Below, in pieces: positions 51,249 through 60,467 of a stretch of 64,000 bases of DNA. A program made the position numbers and the translations under genes. The DNA comes from JACMNW01 sp963708425. Its GTDB lineage: Bacteria > Pseudomonadota > Alphaproteobacteria > Rhodobacterales > Rhodobacteraceae. Location: contig OY970206.1 in NCBI GenBank assembly GCA_963708425.1, positions 2,418,001-2,482,000 on the forward strand, written 5' to 3'. Numbering within the stretch: the stretch's first letter is position 1; each line of letters starts with the position of its first letter. Below the pieces are notes generated by a model. It did no database searches, was not told where the DNA came from, and saw nothing but the letters and a program-made list of their open reading frames with translations.

Positions 51249-53651
51249 TCAGGCGAGGCCGGCGTCTTGCATGAGGCGCAGGGCAGCGTCTTCGACGAGG
51301 CGGTCGCGGCCTTGGCCTTTTATGGGGACTTTGCCCATTTCGAGGAACATCGGCAGCGCGAGCGGAGAGGGGCGGGGCAAGGGGATATGGTCTATGCGGG
51401 GCCCGATGCGTGCGAGCATGTCTTCGATGCGGCCAAAATCGACGAGGCCGCGGAGCGCTTCGGTTTTGGTGATGGCGAGCATCAGGTGGTCGGGGTCGTA
51501 TTTGCGCAGGGTGTCGTAGAGGATGTCGGAGGAAAACGCGGCTTGGCGACCGGATTTGCGGCGGCCTTGGTGACTGCGTTCGATCAGGCCGGCGATGATG
51601 GCGGAAGAGCGGAAGGTGCGTTTCATCACGGCGTTGCCAGCGAGCCATTGATCAAGGCCGTCGCGCAGGATTGCGGCGTCGAACAGGGGGAGAGGGTCGA
51701 TGACGGGATCGAGGCCCCAGATCAGAGTGGCGTAATCTGTGGCGACGAAGCCCAAGGGGGAGAGGCCGATATCTTCCATTCGTTTGGTCAGCAGGAGGCC
51801 CAAGGTTTGCTGCGCGTTGCGACCGGCGAAGCCGTAGATGCAGATGTGGTCGCGGCCATCATGTGGGAAGGTTTCGACCAGCAGGCGACCGGGTTCGGGG
51901 AGGCGGGAAACTTCGCGTTGCAGAGCGAGCCATTTGGCAGTGTGGGGCGGCAGGTCGGGCCAGCTGGGCTGTTGAAAAATTTGCAGGATGCGTTGGGTCA
52001 GCACGGTGGAGGTGGAGAATTTGGTGCCGCCGAAGACGGCGATTTTGGGGGCGCGACCGGGAGTGCGGGTGACTTCGACTGTCAGTTCGCGCAGGCCTTC
52101 GTAGCGGACGACCTCGCCGCCAATCAGGAAGGTATCACCGGGGGTGAGGGTGGCGGCGAAGTCTTCTTCTATCTCGCCCAAAGGCAGACCGCCCATGCGG
52201 CCTTTGAGGCGGACTTTCAGGGTTTCGGTGCCAATGATAGTGCCGAGGTTTTGGCGGATGATGGCGGCAGCGCGCGGATCGCGCAGGTGCCAGTCGGTGC
52301 TGCGAAGTTGCAGGCGTTGCCAGCGGTCGTAGGCCCGCAGGGCGTAGCCGCCGGTGGCAGTGAAATCGAGACAGGCGTCGAATTCGGGGCGGGCTATGGC
52401 AGCGTAGGGGCCTGCGGTGGCTATTTCTGCGTAAAGGGCGGTGGCGTTGAAGGGGCCTGCGCAGGCGGCCATCAGGATGTGTTGGCACAGCACGTCGCGG
52501 GGGCCGGGGCCGCGTGGGTCGCCATCAAGCGTATGGGCCTTTACGGCGTCTAGGGCGGCTTGGCATTCGACGACTTCGAAGCGGTTGGCGGGGACCAATA
52601 GGGCTTTGGAGGGGGCGTTGTAGCGGTGGTTGGCGCGGCCGATGCGTTGCACGAGGCGCTTGACGTTCTTTGGAGCACCGACTTGGATCACCAGATCGAC
52701 ATCGCCCCAGTCGATGCCAAGGTCGAGGGTTCCGGTGCAGACGATGGCGCGCAATTGGCCTGCGACCATGGCTGCCTCAACCCGGTCGCGTTGTTCGCGG
52801 GCGAGGGAGCCATGATGGATGGCGATGGGCAGGTTTTCGGCGTTGGCAAGCCAAAGGTCGCGAAAGAACAGCTCTGCCTGCGCGCGGGTGTTGTGGAAGA
52901 TGAGGGTGGTTTTGTGGCGGTTTATTTCGGCGAGGACGGCGGGGATGGCATAGCGGCCACCGCCGCCGGCCCACGGGGGGGCCTCGTCGGTTTCCAGCAT
53001 GGTGATGTCGGGGTCTGGGCCGGGGTCGGCTTGCAATATGGTGCAAGGGTCGGGGTGGCGGGCGAGAAAGCGGGCGAGAGCGGGCGGGTCTTCGACGGTG
53101 GCGGACAGGCCGACGCGGCGCAGAGTTGGAGCGAGGGCTTGCAGCCGTGAAAGGCAGAGCATCAGTTGATCGCCGCGTTTGCTTTCGGCAAGGGCATGGA
53201 TTTCATCGACGATGACACGTTTCAGGCCTGCAAAGATGCGGGGGGCATCATCGTAGCTGAGCAGCAGGGCGAGGCTTTCCGGGGTGGTCAGCCAGATATG
53301 CGGCGGGTCGGCGCGTTGTTTGCGGCGTTGAGTATAGGTGGTGTCGCCAGTGCGGTCTTCGATGCGGATTTGTAGCCCCGCACCTTCGATGGGGGTGCGC
53401 AGGTTGCGGCGGATGTCGGCGGTGAGGGCTTTGAGCGGCGAGATGTAGAGGGTGTGCAGGCCGGGGGGCGGGGTGGGGCCAAGCTCGGCAAGGGTGGGCA
53501 GGAAACCGGCGAGGGTTTTGCCGCCGCCAGTGGGGGCGATCAGCAGGGTGGCGGGATCGGGGCTGCGCGCCAGCATATCGTGCTGATGGGGATGCAGCTG
53601 CCAGCCTTTGGCGGCGAACCAGTTTGAAAGCGAGGCGGGCAGCGATGTCAT
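51249..53651 (-). CDS. Ligase-associated DEXH-box helicase (Lhr-like)
   Basis: An 800-residue superfamily 2 helicase. Q-like start WQLHPHQHDML, Walker A APTGGGKTLAGFLPTL, DEIH box RVIVDEIHALAESKRGD, motif III LSATV, motif VI QRIGRANHR, then the Lhr-type winged-helix and C-terminal core (about 420-800). The family member paired with PdeM is shorter than true Lhr, as here. It lies upstream of pdeM in the same direction. ATG 53651 is where homology starts. The coding strand is strongly C-rich because the plus strand is G-rich here. Confidence 0.92.
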   Translation of the reverse strand: MTSLPASLSNWFAAKGWQLHPHQHDMLARSPDPATLLIAPTGGGKTLAGFLPTLAELGPTPPPGLHTLYISPLKALTADIRRNLRTPIEGAGLQIRIEDRTGDTTYTQRRKQRADPPHIWLTTPESLALLLSYDDAPRIFAGLKRVIVDEIHALAESKRGDQLMLCLSRLQALAPTLRRVGLSATVEDPPALARFLARHPDPCTILQADPGPDPDITMLETDEAPPWAGGGGRYAIPAVLAEINRHKTTLIFHNTRAQAELFFRDLWLANAENLPIAIHHGSLAREQRDRVEAAMVAGQLRAIVCTGTLDLGIDWGDVDLVIQVGAPKNVKRLVQRIGRANHRYNAPSKALLVPANRFEVVECQAALDAVKAHTLDGDPRGPGPRDVLCQHILMAACAGPFNATALYAEIATAGPYAAIARPEFDACLDFTATGGYALRAYDRWQRLQLRSTDWHLRDPRAAAIIRQNLGTIIGTETLKVRLKGRMGGLPLGEIEEDFAATLTPGDTFLIGGEVVRYEGLRELTVEVTRTPGRAPKIAVFGGTKFSTSTVLTQRILQIFQQPSWPDLPPHTAKWLALQREVSRLPEPGRLLVETFPHDGRDHICIYGFAGRNAQQTLGLLLTKRMEDIGLSPLGFVATDYATLIWGLDPVIDPLPLFDAAILRDGLDQWLAGNAVMKRTFRSSAIIAGLIERSHQGRRKSGRQAAFSSDILYDTLRKYDPDHLMLAITKTEALRGLVDFGRIEDMLARIGPRIDHIPLPRPSPLALPMFLEMGKVPIKGQGRDRLVEDAALRLMQDAGLA

Positions 53652-53732
53652 GGCTGGAAGGATAGGGCGCGTGGGGCATAAGGGAAAGGGTTTCCCCTTG
53701 CTCTTGTGCCAGTGGCCGCCTATCCCAAAGCG

Positions 53733-54545
53733 ATGAAAATTTTGTTTCTTGGCGATGTGATGGGGCGCGCGGGACGTGCGGCGGTGACTGAAAAGTTGCC
53801 GGGTTTGCGCGCGGAGTGGGGTCTGGATTTCGTCGTCGTGAACGGCGAGAACGCCTCTTCTGGCGTTGGTTTGACGCCGGAACATGCGAAGACCTTGCTA
53901 ACCGCCGGTGCCGATTGCGTGACGCTGGGTGACCATGCGTTCGATCAGAAGGACATGTTGCAGTTTATTGAGGCGGAGCCGCGGATTATCCGGCCTTTGA
54001 ACTATGCCAAGGGTGCGCCGGGTAAGGGCGCGCGGCTGTTCACGGCAACCAATGGGCGCAAGGTTTTGGTAGCGCAAGCCTTGGGTCAGGTGTTTATGAA
54101 ACGGCCGTTTGACGACCCGTTTTCGGCGGTGGAGGCCGTGTTGAACAGCTATCCTCTGGGTGGCATGGCGCAGGCGGTGATTGTGGACATGCACTGCGAG
54201 GCGACGTCGGAAAAGATGGCAATGGGGCATTGGTGCGATGGGCGGGCAAGTCTGGTAGTGGGGACGCATACGCATGTGCCGACAGCGGATGCGCAGATTT
54301 TGGCCGGAGGCTGCGCCTATCTGACCGATGCGGGCATGTGCGGCGATTATGACAGCGTGATCGGCATGGAAAAGCTGGAGCCGATGCGGCGGTTCATCAC
54401 GGGCATGCCGAAAGCGCGGTTCGAGCCTGCGAATGGGCCTGCGACACTGTCGGGGGTTTATGTCGAGACGGATGACAAGACCGGCAAAGCGACGAAGGTG
54501 GCGATGGTGCGCATTGGTGGGCGATTGCAAGAGGCGCGGCCTTGA
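53733..54545 (+). CDS. YmdB/TIGR00282-family metallophosphoesterase
   Basis: A 270-residue di-metal phosphodiesterase. Ligand motifs: KILFLGDVMGRAGR, VNGENASSG, LGDHAFDQ, DMHCEATSEK and GTHTHVPTAD. B. subtilis YmdB hydrolyses 2',3'-cyclic nucleotides; the alphaproteobacterial role is not set. ATG 53733 chosen over an upstream start without homology. A DMT-type permease starts within its stop. Confidence 0.9.
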   Translation: MKILFLGDVMGRAGRAAVTEKLPGLRAEWGLDFVVVNGENASSGVGLTPEHAKTLLTAGADCVTLGDHAFDQKDMLQFIEAEPRIIRPLNYAKGAPGKGARLFTATNGRKVLVAQALGQVFMKRPFDDPFSAVEAVLNSYPLGGMAQAVIVDMHCEATSEKMAMGHWCDGRASLVVGTHTHVPTADAQILAGGCAYLTDAGMCGDYDSVIGMEKLEPMRRFITGMPKARFEPANGPATLSGVYVETDDKTGKATKVAMVRIGGRLQEARP

Positions 54546-55438
54546 GCGTTAGGGTTCGCTATGTGGCGTTGTTGGTGGCGATGGGCCTTGGCTGGGGCGC
54601 AACGCAGCCTTTGGGCAAGATTGCCGTGTCGACGGGGCATCAGCAGTTTGGCCTGATCTTCTGGCAGTTGATGCTGGGCGTGGTTTTGCTGGGTGTGGTT
54701 TCACTGCTGCGTGGCAAGGCGATACCGCTGACGAAGGCAACCTTGGGGTTTGCAGTAGTGATCGCGTTGATCGGGACGATCATTCCGAACTCGACATTTT
54801 ACTATTCGGTGGCGCATCTGCCGTCGGGGATCATGTCGATCCTGATTTCGACTGTGCCGTTGATGGCGTTTCCAGTGGCCTTGATGCTGGGGATGGACCG
54901 GTTCAGCCTGGGGCGGATAGCGGGGCTGTTTTGCGGATTGGTCGGCGTGGCGTTGATTGCGTTGCCAGAGGCGAGTTTGCCATCGCCCGCCATGGTGGCG
55001 TTTTTGCCAATCGCGATGATCGGGCCGCTGTTCTACGCGCTGGAAGGTAATTACGTGGCGCGGTTTGGCACGGCGGGAATGGACGCTGTTCAGGCTATGT
55101 TTCTGGCATCGGTGGTGGGCGCGGTGATCATGTTGCCAGTGGCTGTTGGGTCGGGGCAATGGATTGATCCGATGGCAGCATGGGGGCGGGCCGAAGTGGC
55201 GTTGGTGCTGGGGTCGGTTGTGCATACCTTGTGCTATTGCGCCTATGTTTGGCTTGCCGGGCGGGCGGGGGCGGTGTTTGCGGCGCAGACCTCGTACATC
55301 GTGACGGGAACCGGAGTTATCTGGGCGATGCTGATTTTGGGCGAGCGGTTTTCGCCGTGGGTCTGGGCAGCGCTGGCGATCATGTTCTTAGGGCTGTTCC
55401 TGGTTCAGCCGCGGAGTGTGTTGGCAAAAGCTGCTTGA
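54542..55438 (+). CDS. EamA/DMT-family permease
   Basis: A 298-residue membrane protein with ten helices in two EamA repeats (about 10-140 and 150-290). Family features: GLGWGATQPLGKIA at the start, NSTFYYSVAHLPSGIMSILISTVPLM in the first repeat and GERFSPWVWAALAIMFLGLFLV at the end. Probably a metabolite exporter; substrate unknown. The TTG at 54542 overlaps the stop of the preceding gene; GTG 54560 is a possible alternative. Confidence 0.85.
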   Translation: MSVRVRYVALLVAMGLGWGATQPLGKIAVSTGHQQFGLIFWQLMLGVVLLGVVSLLRGKAIPLTKATLGFAVVIALIGTIIPNSTFYYSVAHLPSGIMSILISTVPLMAFPVALMLGMDRFSLGRIAGLFCGLVGVALIALPEASLPSPAMVAFLPIAMIGPLFYALEGNYVARFGTAGMDAVQAMFLASVVGAVIMLPVAVGSGQWIDPMAAWGRAEVALVLGSVVHTLCYCAYVWLAGRAGAVFAAQTSYIVTGTGVIWAMLILGERFSPWVWAALAIMFLGLFLVQPRSVLAKAA

Positions 55439-55488
55439 CCTAGCCGCGCTGGGTTGCAACTACGGCGTGATGCAATGCGAGAGTGCCC

Positions 55489-57267
55489 ATGATTGGATAT
55501 GACCTATCGCCGATAGTTGAGGCGATTGTGGCGCTGAGTATTCTGGCGGTGATGCTGGTGCTGTTCGTGCGCGAGACATTTCCGGTTGAGGTGACAGCGA
55601 TTGCGGGCGCGGCGGTGATGCTGCTGATCGGGATTTTGCCGCAGGATCAGGCCCTGAAAGTGCTGTCGAACAATGCGCCTTGGACGATTGCGATGATGTT
55701 CATCATCGTGGGGGCGTTGGTCAGGACGGGGGCGTTGGATTATGTGACGCAGCTTGCCAGCTTTCATGTGGATGCGCGACCGGCGTTGACCGTGGCGGCG
55801 CTGGCGGTGCTGATCGTGGCGCTATCGGCGTTTGTGAATAACACGCCGGTCGTCGTGGTGTTCTTGCCGGTGTTCATGCAATTGGCGGCGCAGATGAAGA
55901 TAGCGCCTTCCAAATTATTGATACCGCTTAGTTATCTATCGATCATGGGCGGCACGATCACGCTTGTCGGCACCTCGACCAACCTTGTGGTGGACGGTGT
56001 GGCACGGCAGGCGGGGCTGGAGCCGTTTTCGATATTTGAGATCACGCCAGTGGGTATCCCGATAGCGATCGTCGGGATGCTGTATCTGGGGCTGTTCGGC
56101 AACCGGTTGTTGCCAAGCCGGGATTCGATGTCGGCGATGCTGAGTGATCGGTCCAAGATGAAGTTTTTCACCGAAGTGGCGGTGCCGTCGGATTCGTCGC
56201 TGGTTGGAAAGGCGCTGGATACGGTTGATCTTTTCAAGCGTGGCGGGGCGCGGGTGATTGACGTTTTGCGTGGGGACGCGAGTTTGCGGCGTGATCTGGC
56301 GGCGGTGGAATTGGAAGCCGGCGACCGGGTGGTTTTGCGTACCCCGATGGCAGAATTGCTAAGCCTGCAGGACCACAAGGACGTGTCTTTGGTGGATAAG
56401 CTAAGCTCGGTTGCGACCAATACGGTGGAAGTGCTGATCACGCCCGGATGCCGGCTGGTGGGGCGGAGGTTGGGCGAGATGCGGCTGCGCAGGCGATACG
56501 GTGTTTATCCATTGGCGGTACATCGGCGGAACCAGAACATCGGGCGGCAGCTGGATGATCTGGTCGTGGCGGTGGGCGATACCTTGCTGTTGGAAGGTGC
56601 GCCGGGCGACATCGCGCGGCTGGCGGCGGATATGGATATGGTGGATGTGTCGCATCCGACCGAACGGGCGTTTCGGCGTAGCCGTGCGCCGATTGTGGTG
56701 GCGGTTCTGACGGCAGTGATCGGGTTGTCGACGTTTGACGTGGCCCCGATTGAGGTGCTGGCATTTATTGGCGCGGCGGTGGTGTTGGTGACCCGATGCA
56801 TTGATGCGGACGAGGCGTTTTCCAGCATTGATGGGCGGTTGCTGGGGATGCTGTTTGGCATGATTGCCGTTGGGCAGGGGTTGGAGCATTCTGGGGCGGT
56901 TGAACTGCTGGTGGGCAAGGCGTCACCCTTTATGGGGGATTTGCAGCCGTGGGTGCTGATCTTTGCAGTCTATGCGATAACGTCATTCTTGACGGAACTG
57001 CTGTCGAATAACGCGGTGGCGGTGGTGGTGACGCCGGTGGCGATTGGGTTGGCCAATAGCCTTGGCGTGGACCCGCGACCGTTGCTGGTGGCGGTGATGC
57101 TGGGGGCTAGTTTCGGGTTTGCGACGCCGATTGGATACCAGTGCAACCTGTTGGTCTATGGGCCCGGCGGCTATACGTTCAGCGACTTTATGAAGATCGG
57201 CGTGCCGTTGAACATCCTGATGGGCGTTGTGGCGGCGGTGGTGATACCTTTGATTTACGGACTTTGA
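55489..57267 (+). CDS. SLC13/DASS-type carrier with TrkA-C domains
   Basis: A 592-residue permease of the CitT/ArsB superfamily. Helices cover about 6-185, then a soluble insert with two TrkA-C (RCK-C) domains (about 210-385: VPSDSSLVGKALDTVDLFKRGGARVIDVLRG and VEVLITPGCRLVGRRLGEM), then a second helix block (about 395-590). The re-entrant motif NNTPVVVVFLPV and SNNAVAVVVTPVA, one per half, are the dicarboxylate/sulfate/sodium site type. Substrate open (sulfate or dicarboxylates are typical). GTG 55483 is an alternative start. Confidence 0.88.
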   Translation: MIGYDLSPIVEAIVALSILAVMLVLFVRETFPVEVTAIAGAAVMLLIGILPQDQALKVLSNNAPWTIAMMFIIVGALVRTGALDYVTQLASFHVDARPALTVAALAVLIVALSAFVNNTPVVVVFLPVFMQLAAQMKIAPSKLLIPLSYLSIMGGTITLVGTSTNLVVDGVARQAGLEPFSIFEITPVGIPIAIVGMLYLGLFGNRLLPSRDSMSAMLSDRSKMKFFTEVAVPSDSSLVGKALDTVDLFKRGGARVIDVLRGDASLRRDLAAVELEAGDRVVLRTPMAELLSLQDHKDVSLVDKLSSVATNTVEVLITPGCRLVGRRLGEMRLRRRYGVYPLAVHRRNQNIGRQLDDLVVAVGDTLLLEGAPGDIARLAADMDMVDVSHPTERAFRRSRAPIVVAVLTAVIGLSTFDVAPIEVLAFIGAAVVLVTRCIDADEAFSSIDGRLLGMLFGMIAVGQGLEHSGAVELLVGKASPFMGDLQPWVLIFAVYAITSFLTELLSNNAVAVVVTPVAIGLANSLGVDPRPLLVAVMLGASFGFATPIGYQCNLLVYGPGGYTFSDFMKIGVPLNILMGVVAAVVIPLIYGL

Positions 57268-57296
57268 GGTGTCTTGCGTTTGAAGGGAAGATGATG

Positions 57297-57665
57297 ATGC
57301 GTGTTTTTGGCCTGGTGATGATCTTTGCCGTTGGTCTTGCGGCCTGTGCGCCCGGTGCGGTTGGCATGGCAGTGCCCACTGCAGCCCGGTTGAGCGCCGA
57401 GGTGCTGACGGTGACGCTTAACGACGGATCGGTTTGCCGGGCGGATTGGGCGGCATCGGGCGGGACTGGGCGGATGGATGATTGCGGTGCCGGGTATGGT
57501 TATGCCGTTACTGTGGTGGAAAAGCCCAATATCCTGCGCCAGTTGGCAGAGGGTATTGTGGATGCGCTGGGGGCTGAGGGGGTGCTGGCACCGCTTGCCG
57601 AAGTGGTGCTGACAGATGCGTCTGGGCGCGATTATAGCTTTGTATCGCCGCCGCCCGTGGAATAA
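57297..57665 (+). CDS. Small lipoprotein, unknown function
   Basis: A 122-residue lipoprotein: hydrophobic signal and lipobox GLAAC near residue 17. The mature part has VTLNDGSVCRADW and MDDCGAGYGYAV, whose two Cys could form a disulfide, and a C-terminal half with LAEGIVDALGAEGVLAPLAEVVLTD. Three ATGs in a row (57291, 57294, 57297) are possible starts; GAAGGG best fits the third. No family recognised. Confidence 0.7.
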   Translation: MRVFGLVMIFAVGLAACAPGAVGMAVPTAARLSAEVLTVTLNDGSVCRADWAASGGTGRMDDCGAGYGYAVTVVEKPNILRQLAEGIVDALGAEGVLAPLAEVVLTDASGRDYSFVSPPPVE

Positions 57666-57741
57666 GGGCGCGGGGTTGCGGGCGACCGTGCGGCTGGTGT
57701 AGACGGGCGCATCACGAAAGACACGGAACGGAGACGGGGTC

Positions 57742-58488
57742 ATGGCGGGCCATTCGAAATGGGCGAACATTCAGCACCGCAAGGGCAAGCAGGATAAGTT
57801 ACGCTCGAAAATGTTTTCCAAGCTGGCAAAGGAAATCACCGTTGCCGCCAAGCTGGGGATGCCCGATGTGGATATGAACCCGCGTCTGCGGTTGGCCGTC
57901 AAGGCCGCCAAGGCACTGTCGATGCCGAAGGATGTGATCGACCGGGCCATCAAGAAAAGCCAGATGGGTGACGGCGCGGATTACACGGAAATCCGTTATG
58001 AAGGCTACGGCGTGAACGGAATTGCGGTGATCGTCGAGGCGTTGACTGACAATTTGAATCGCACCGCCAGCAACGTGCGCAGCTATTTCACCAAATGCGG
58101 CGGCAATCTGGGGCAAACCGGATCAGTGTCGCATGGCTTTGATCGCGTTGGGGAAATTTCCTATCCGGTGGACGCGGGCGACGATGACACCGTGATGATG
58201 GCAGCACTTGATGCAGGGGCTGATGACGTGGAATCCGACGAGGACGGCCACTGGATTTATTGCAAGATCGAGGCGCTGGCCGAAGTGTCGGATGCGTTGG
58301 AAAAGGTGTTGGGCGAGTCGACGGAAAGCAAGCTGATCTGGAAGGCGCAGGTGCTGACCGAGGTTGATCTGGAAACGGCAACGAAGCTGCTGAAGCTGAT
58401 CGACATGCTGGAAGAAGATGATGATGTGCAGGCGGTGACGCACAACTTCGACATCCCCGAAGACGTGGCGGCGCAGCTGGATTTGTGA
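57742..58488 (+). CDS. yebC: YebC/PmpR-family protein
   Basis: A 248-residue cytoplasmic protein. It begins with the family signature AGHSKWANIQHRKGKQDKLRSKMFSKL and has YEGYGVNGIAVIVEALTDNLNRT and GSVSHGFDR. Long regarded as a transcription regulator; recent work on the family points to a translation factor easing ribosome stalling at proline stretches. The Pro-rich TolA of this window would be one possible client, which is inference. Confidence 0.95.
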   Translation: MAGHSKWANIQHRKGKQDKLRSKMFSKLAKEITVAAKLGMPDVDMNPRLRLAVKAAKALSMPKDVIDRAIKKSQMGDGADYTEIRYEGYGVNGIAVIVEALTDNLNRTASNVRSYFTKCGGNLGQTGSVSHGFDRVGEISYPVDAGDDDTVMMAALDAGADDVESDEDGHWIYCKIEALAEVSDALEKVLGESTESKLIWKAQVLTEVDLETATKLLKLIDMLEEDDDVQAVTHNFDIPEDVAAQLDL

Positions 58489-58554
58489 ATTTCAGGGGGG
58501 TGACAAGTGTGCACCCCCTGTACACCCCCCGTGCAGACACCTGAGCAGACAAAG

Positions 58555-58579
58555 GCCCGCCGGTTTCGGTGGGCTTTTT
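58555..58579 (+). terminator. Rho-independent terminator after yebC
   Basis: GCCCGCC (58555-58561), loop GGTTTC, GGTGGGC (58568-58574), then TTTTT. Seven pairs with one G-T; AAAG/CTTT can extend the stem with a bulge. It marks the left edge of the restriction-modification island. Confidence 0.88.
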
Positions 58580-58627
58580 GTTTTGGGGTCATTGAGTCAA
58601 CCGGAGAGGCAACAAGGGACTGACGTA

Positions 58628-59281
58628 TCAGGCAGTTTTTCCAGCTGCCAACAAAGGCACGACATTTGACTGCGAGTGATTGGCGTATGTGTCCCAAGTC
58701 GGTGTGTAGTCGTCAGCTTGATTTCCCCAAACTGTCCAGCCAACACGGGGGCCGCGTGCGAACATTTCCAGGCGCGGACCTTTGCTACAGCCTTCGATCA
58801 GGGCGTATTGCTCGTCCGGCTTGCGGCTGTGTTCCCGCTTTTGGGTGGACATGATGTTTTCTTGCGTTCGGCCTTGTTGCAGGGTTCGCGCATTTTTGCC
58901 GCGAACGCCGAACAACAAAACCTCGGTCACATTCCGAAAATAGAAACCTACGCCCCTACGGTCGGGGCCGCCGTCTTTGCGAATTTTGTACCAGATAATA
59001 TTGCTTTTATAGCTGAAGCCCCAGTTTTCCATAACCTTAAGGCCTTCGGGCAGCAGTGCATTTGGCACCCAAAGGTAAAGATGAGCAGTTTCTGCCACGA
59101 CCGCCTCAACTGGAAGGTCACAGATGTCGCGCAACGTCATCGTTGGGTATCGCGATAAACGCTTATGCTCCGGTGCCATTTTTCCTGTACGATTTTGGAA
59201 CTGCCACGGCGGATCGGCAAGAACTGTCTGGAATTTCACTTTTCCAGCTTTAGCGAGAAGGTCATCGGTCGCACTGATCAT
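58628..59281 (-). CDS. MT-A70-type DNA adenine methyltransferase
   Basis: A 217-residue SAM-dependent enzyme of the MT-A70 family. The catalytic motif is DPPW at residues 23-26 (FQTVLADPPWQFQNRTG); HLYLWVPNALLPEGL and EVLLFGVRG fit the family, and IIWYKIRKDGG holds the mid-domain block. It starts within the stop of the endonuclease gene (ATGA), so it should be the protective methylase of that type II pair. GC is lower and codons less G-ending than around it, pointing to transfer. Confidence 0.88.
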   Translation of the reverse strand: MISATDDLLAKAGKVKFQTVLADPPWQFQNRTGKMAPEHKRLSRYPTMTLRDICDLPVEAVVAETAHLYLWVPNALLPEGLKVMENWGFSYKSNIIWYKIRKDGGPDRRGVGFYFRNVTEVLLFGVRGKNARTLQQGRTQENIMSTQKREHSRKPDEQYALIEGCSKGPRLEMFARGPRVGWTVWGNQADDYTPTWDTYANHSQSNVVPLLAAGKTA

Positions 59282-59871
59282 TCGTCATCTCCCACCAAAA
59301 GCGTTTGTTTGATGCCGAACACCAACAAGGGGCATCCCGCGCCGCCGCCTCCAAGTATGCGTGGCAATAACTTTGACATATGCGTCGTCGAGTTGCCATA
59401 GGACGATCCTCGGCCAAGTTGGTTAAAGATGTCTTGCAATTCATCAGAGCGGGTAATGATAATCCCCACGCTGACTGCCCTTAGATCAAAAAGCAGGCGA
59501 AAATTGTTGAGGTCGCGGTCGTAAAATGGGTCTTTGTTGTTCCATTCGATCTCAAGCGCGACTGCGTTCTTGAAGCAGTCAATCTTATGGGTTGGTGAGT
59601 CCAGTCGCGCACCATCTACTTCGATTGCCGTCCGAAATTGCTTTTCGACCCATCCGCGCTCGGCAAGAAAACCATCAATGAAGGCAGAGAGTTTTGACTT
59701 GTTGCCGCCTCCGGTTGCGATCCAAGATTTTCTAAGTCGAAACGTTGTTAAAAGATCGAGGAGGTCTTGCCATTCTGATGGGAAATCTTGTGACAGAATT
59801 GCGCTGGCATGTTTCCATTCATGGCATTCATAGTTGCGTTGAATGAATTCAGGAAGCCGCTTCGTCAACAT
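59278..59871 (-). CDS. BglII/BstYI-like type II restriction endonuclease
   Basis: A 197-residue protein. The likely active site is Asp98-x8-Glu107-x-Glu109 in KIDCFKNAVALEIEWNNKD; BglII has the same spacing (Asp84, Glu93, Gln95) and BstYI too, so here Glu stands for Gln. The partner is the MT-A70 methylase. By family the target would be a GATC-centred site such as AGATCT or RGATCY; this is inference. ATG 59871 has GGGAG 7 bases upstream; a GTG 24 bases earlier is in frame without a ribosome binding site. AT-richer than the neighbours. Confidence 0.8.
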   Translation of the reverse strand: MLTKRLPEFIQRNYECHEWKHASAILSQDFPSEWQDLLDLLTTFRLRKSWIATGGGNKSKLSAFIDGFLAERGWVEKQFRTAIEVDGARLDSPTHKIDCFKNAVALEIEWNNKDPFYDRDLNNFRLLFDLRAVSVGIIITRSDELQDIFNQLGRGSSYGNSTTHMSKLLPRILGGGGAGCPLLVFGIKQTLLVGDDE

Positions 59872-60014
59872 GTTGTAGCTCCCGTTCAATGGCACAGCTT
59901 AGATAGCGCAGCGGAGCGACGCAAGTGGCAAGTACCGAGAGGCGCGCTAGGATGACAGGTAGTGGCAGGAAAATCTGGATTGGTGATTTGTAGGCGCCGG
60001 GCCGCGATGACTAG

Positions 60015-60467
60015 TCTTACTATTTCGAGTTTGAAAAATGGGCGCTGTCGCTGATCAACGCGCAGCCGGGGAACCTGTCGAAAAAGGGCGCGGATAAGGG
60101 GATTGATGGCAATCTTTACTTTGGGGCCAAGCATGAGGGGCGGGCGATTGTGTCTGTCAAGGCGGGCGACAATGTGGGGGTGGCGATGATCCGCGATCTG
60201 CGCGGGGTGATTGAGCGGGAAGGCGCGGGGATTGGCGTGTTTTTGACGCTGACCGAACCTTCGCGCCCGATGATCACCGAAGCCGCAGGGGCCGGGCAAT
60301 ACACCCTGCCCGGAACCGATCTGTCGGTGCCGCGCATTCAGATTGTGACGATTGAACAAGCCCTTGCGTTGCGGGATCGCGCGGTGCGGGTGCCGCTTGT
60401 GCAAGCCAGCCACAAGCGGGCGGCGCGCGAGGATGATGTGCGGTCGCAGGGGGCGCTGGATTTGTGA
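60015..60467 (+). pseudogene. 5'-truncated remnant of a restriction-modification protein (Mrr-like C-terminal domain)
   Basis: The frame is open from 60015 (after TAG 60012-60014) to the TGA at 60465-60467. It encodes YYFEFEKWALSLINAQPG, then GADKGIDGNLYF and AIVSVKAGDNV, the Mrr-type D...xVK pattern, then VAMIRDLRGVIEREGAGIGVFLTL, as found at the C-terminus of type III-like or adenine DNA methylases. No start codon and no N-terminal methylase motifs are present; the endonuclease gene lies only 144 bases away. GC-rich like the chromosome, so it is an older resident than the adjoining pair. Confidence 0.72.

Noticed and set aside
51114..52553. Plus-strand frame of 479 codons opposite the DEXH helicase
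   Set aside because: Gly/Ala/Glu-rich shadow; the minus-strand frame carries all helicase motifs.
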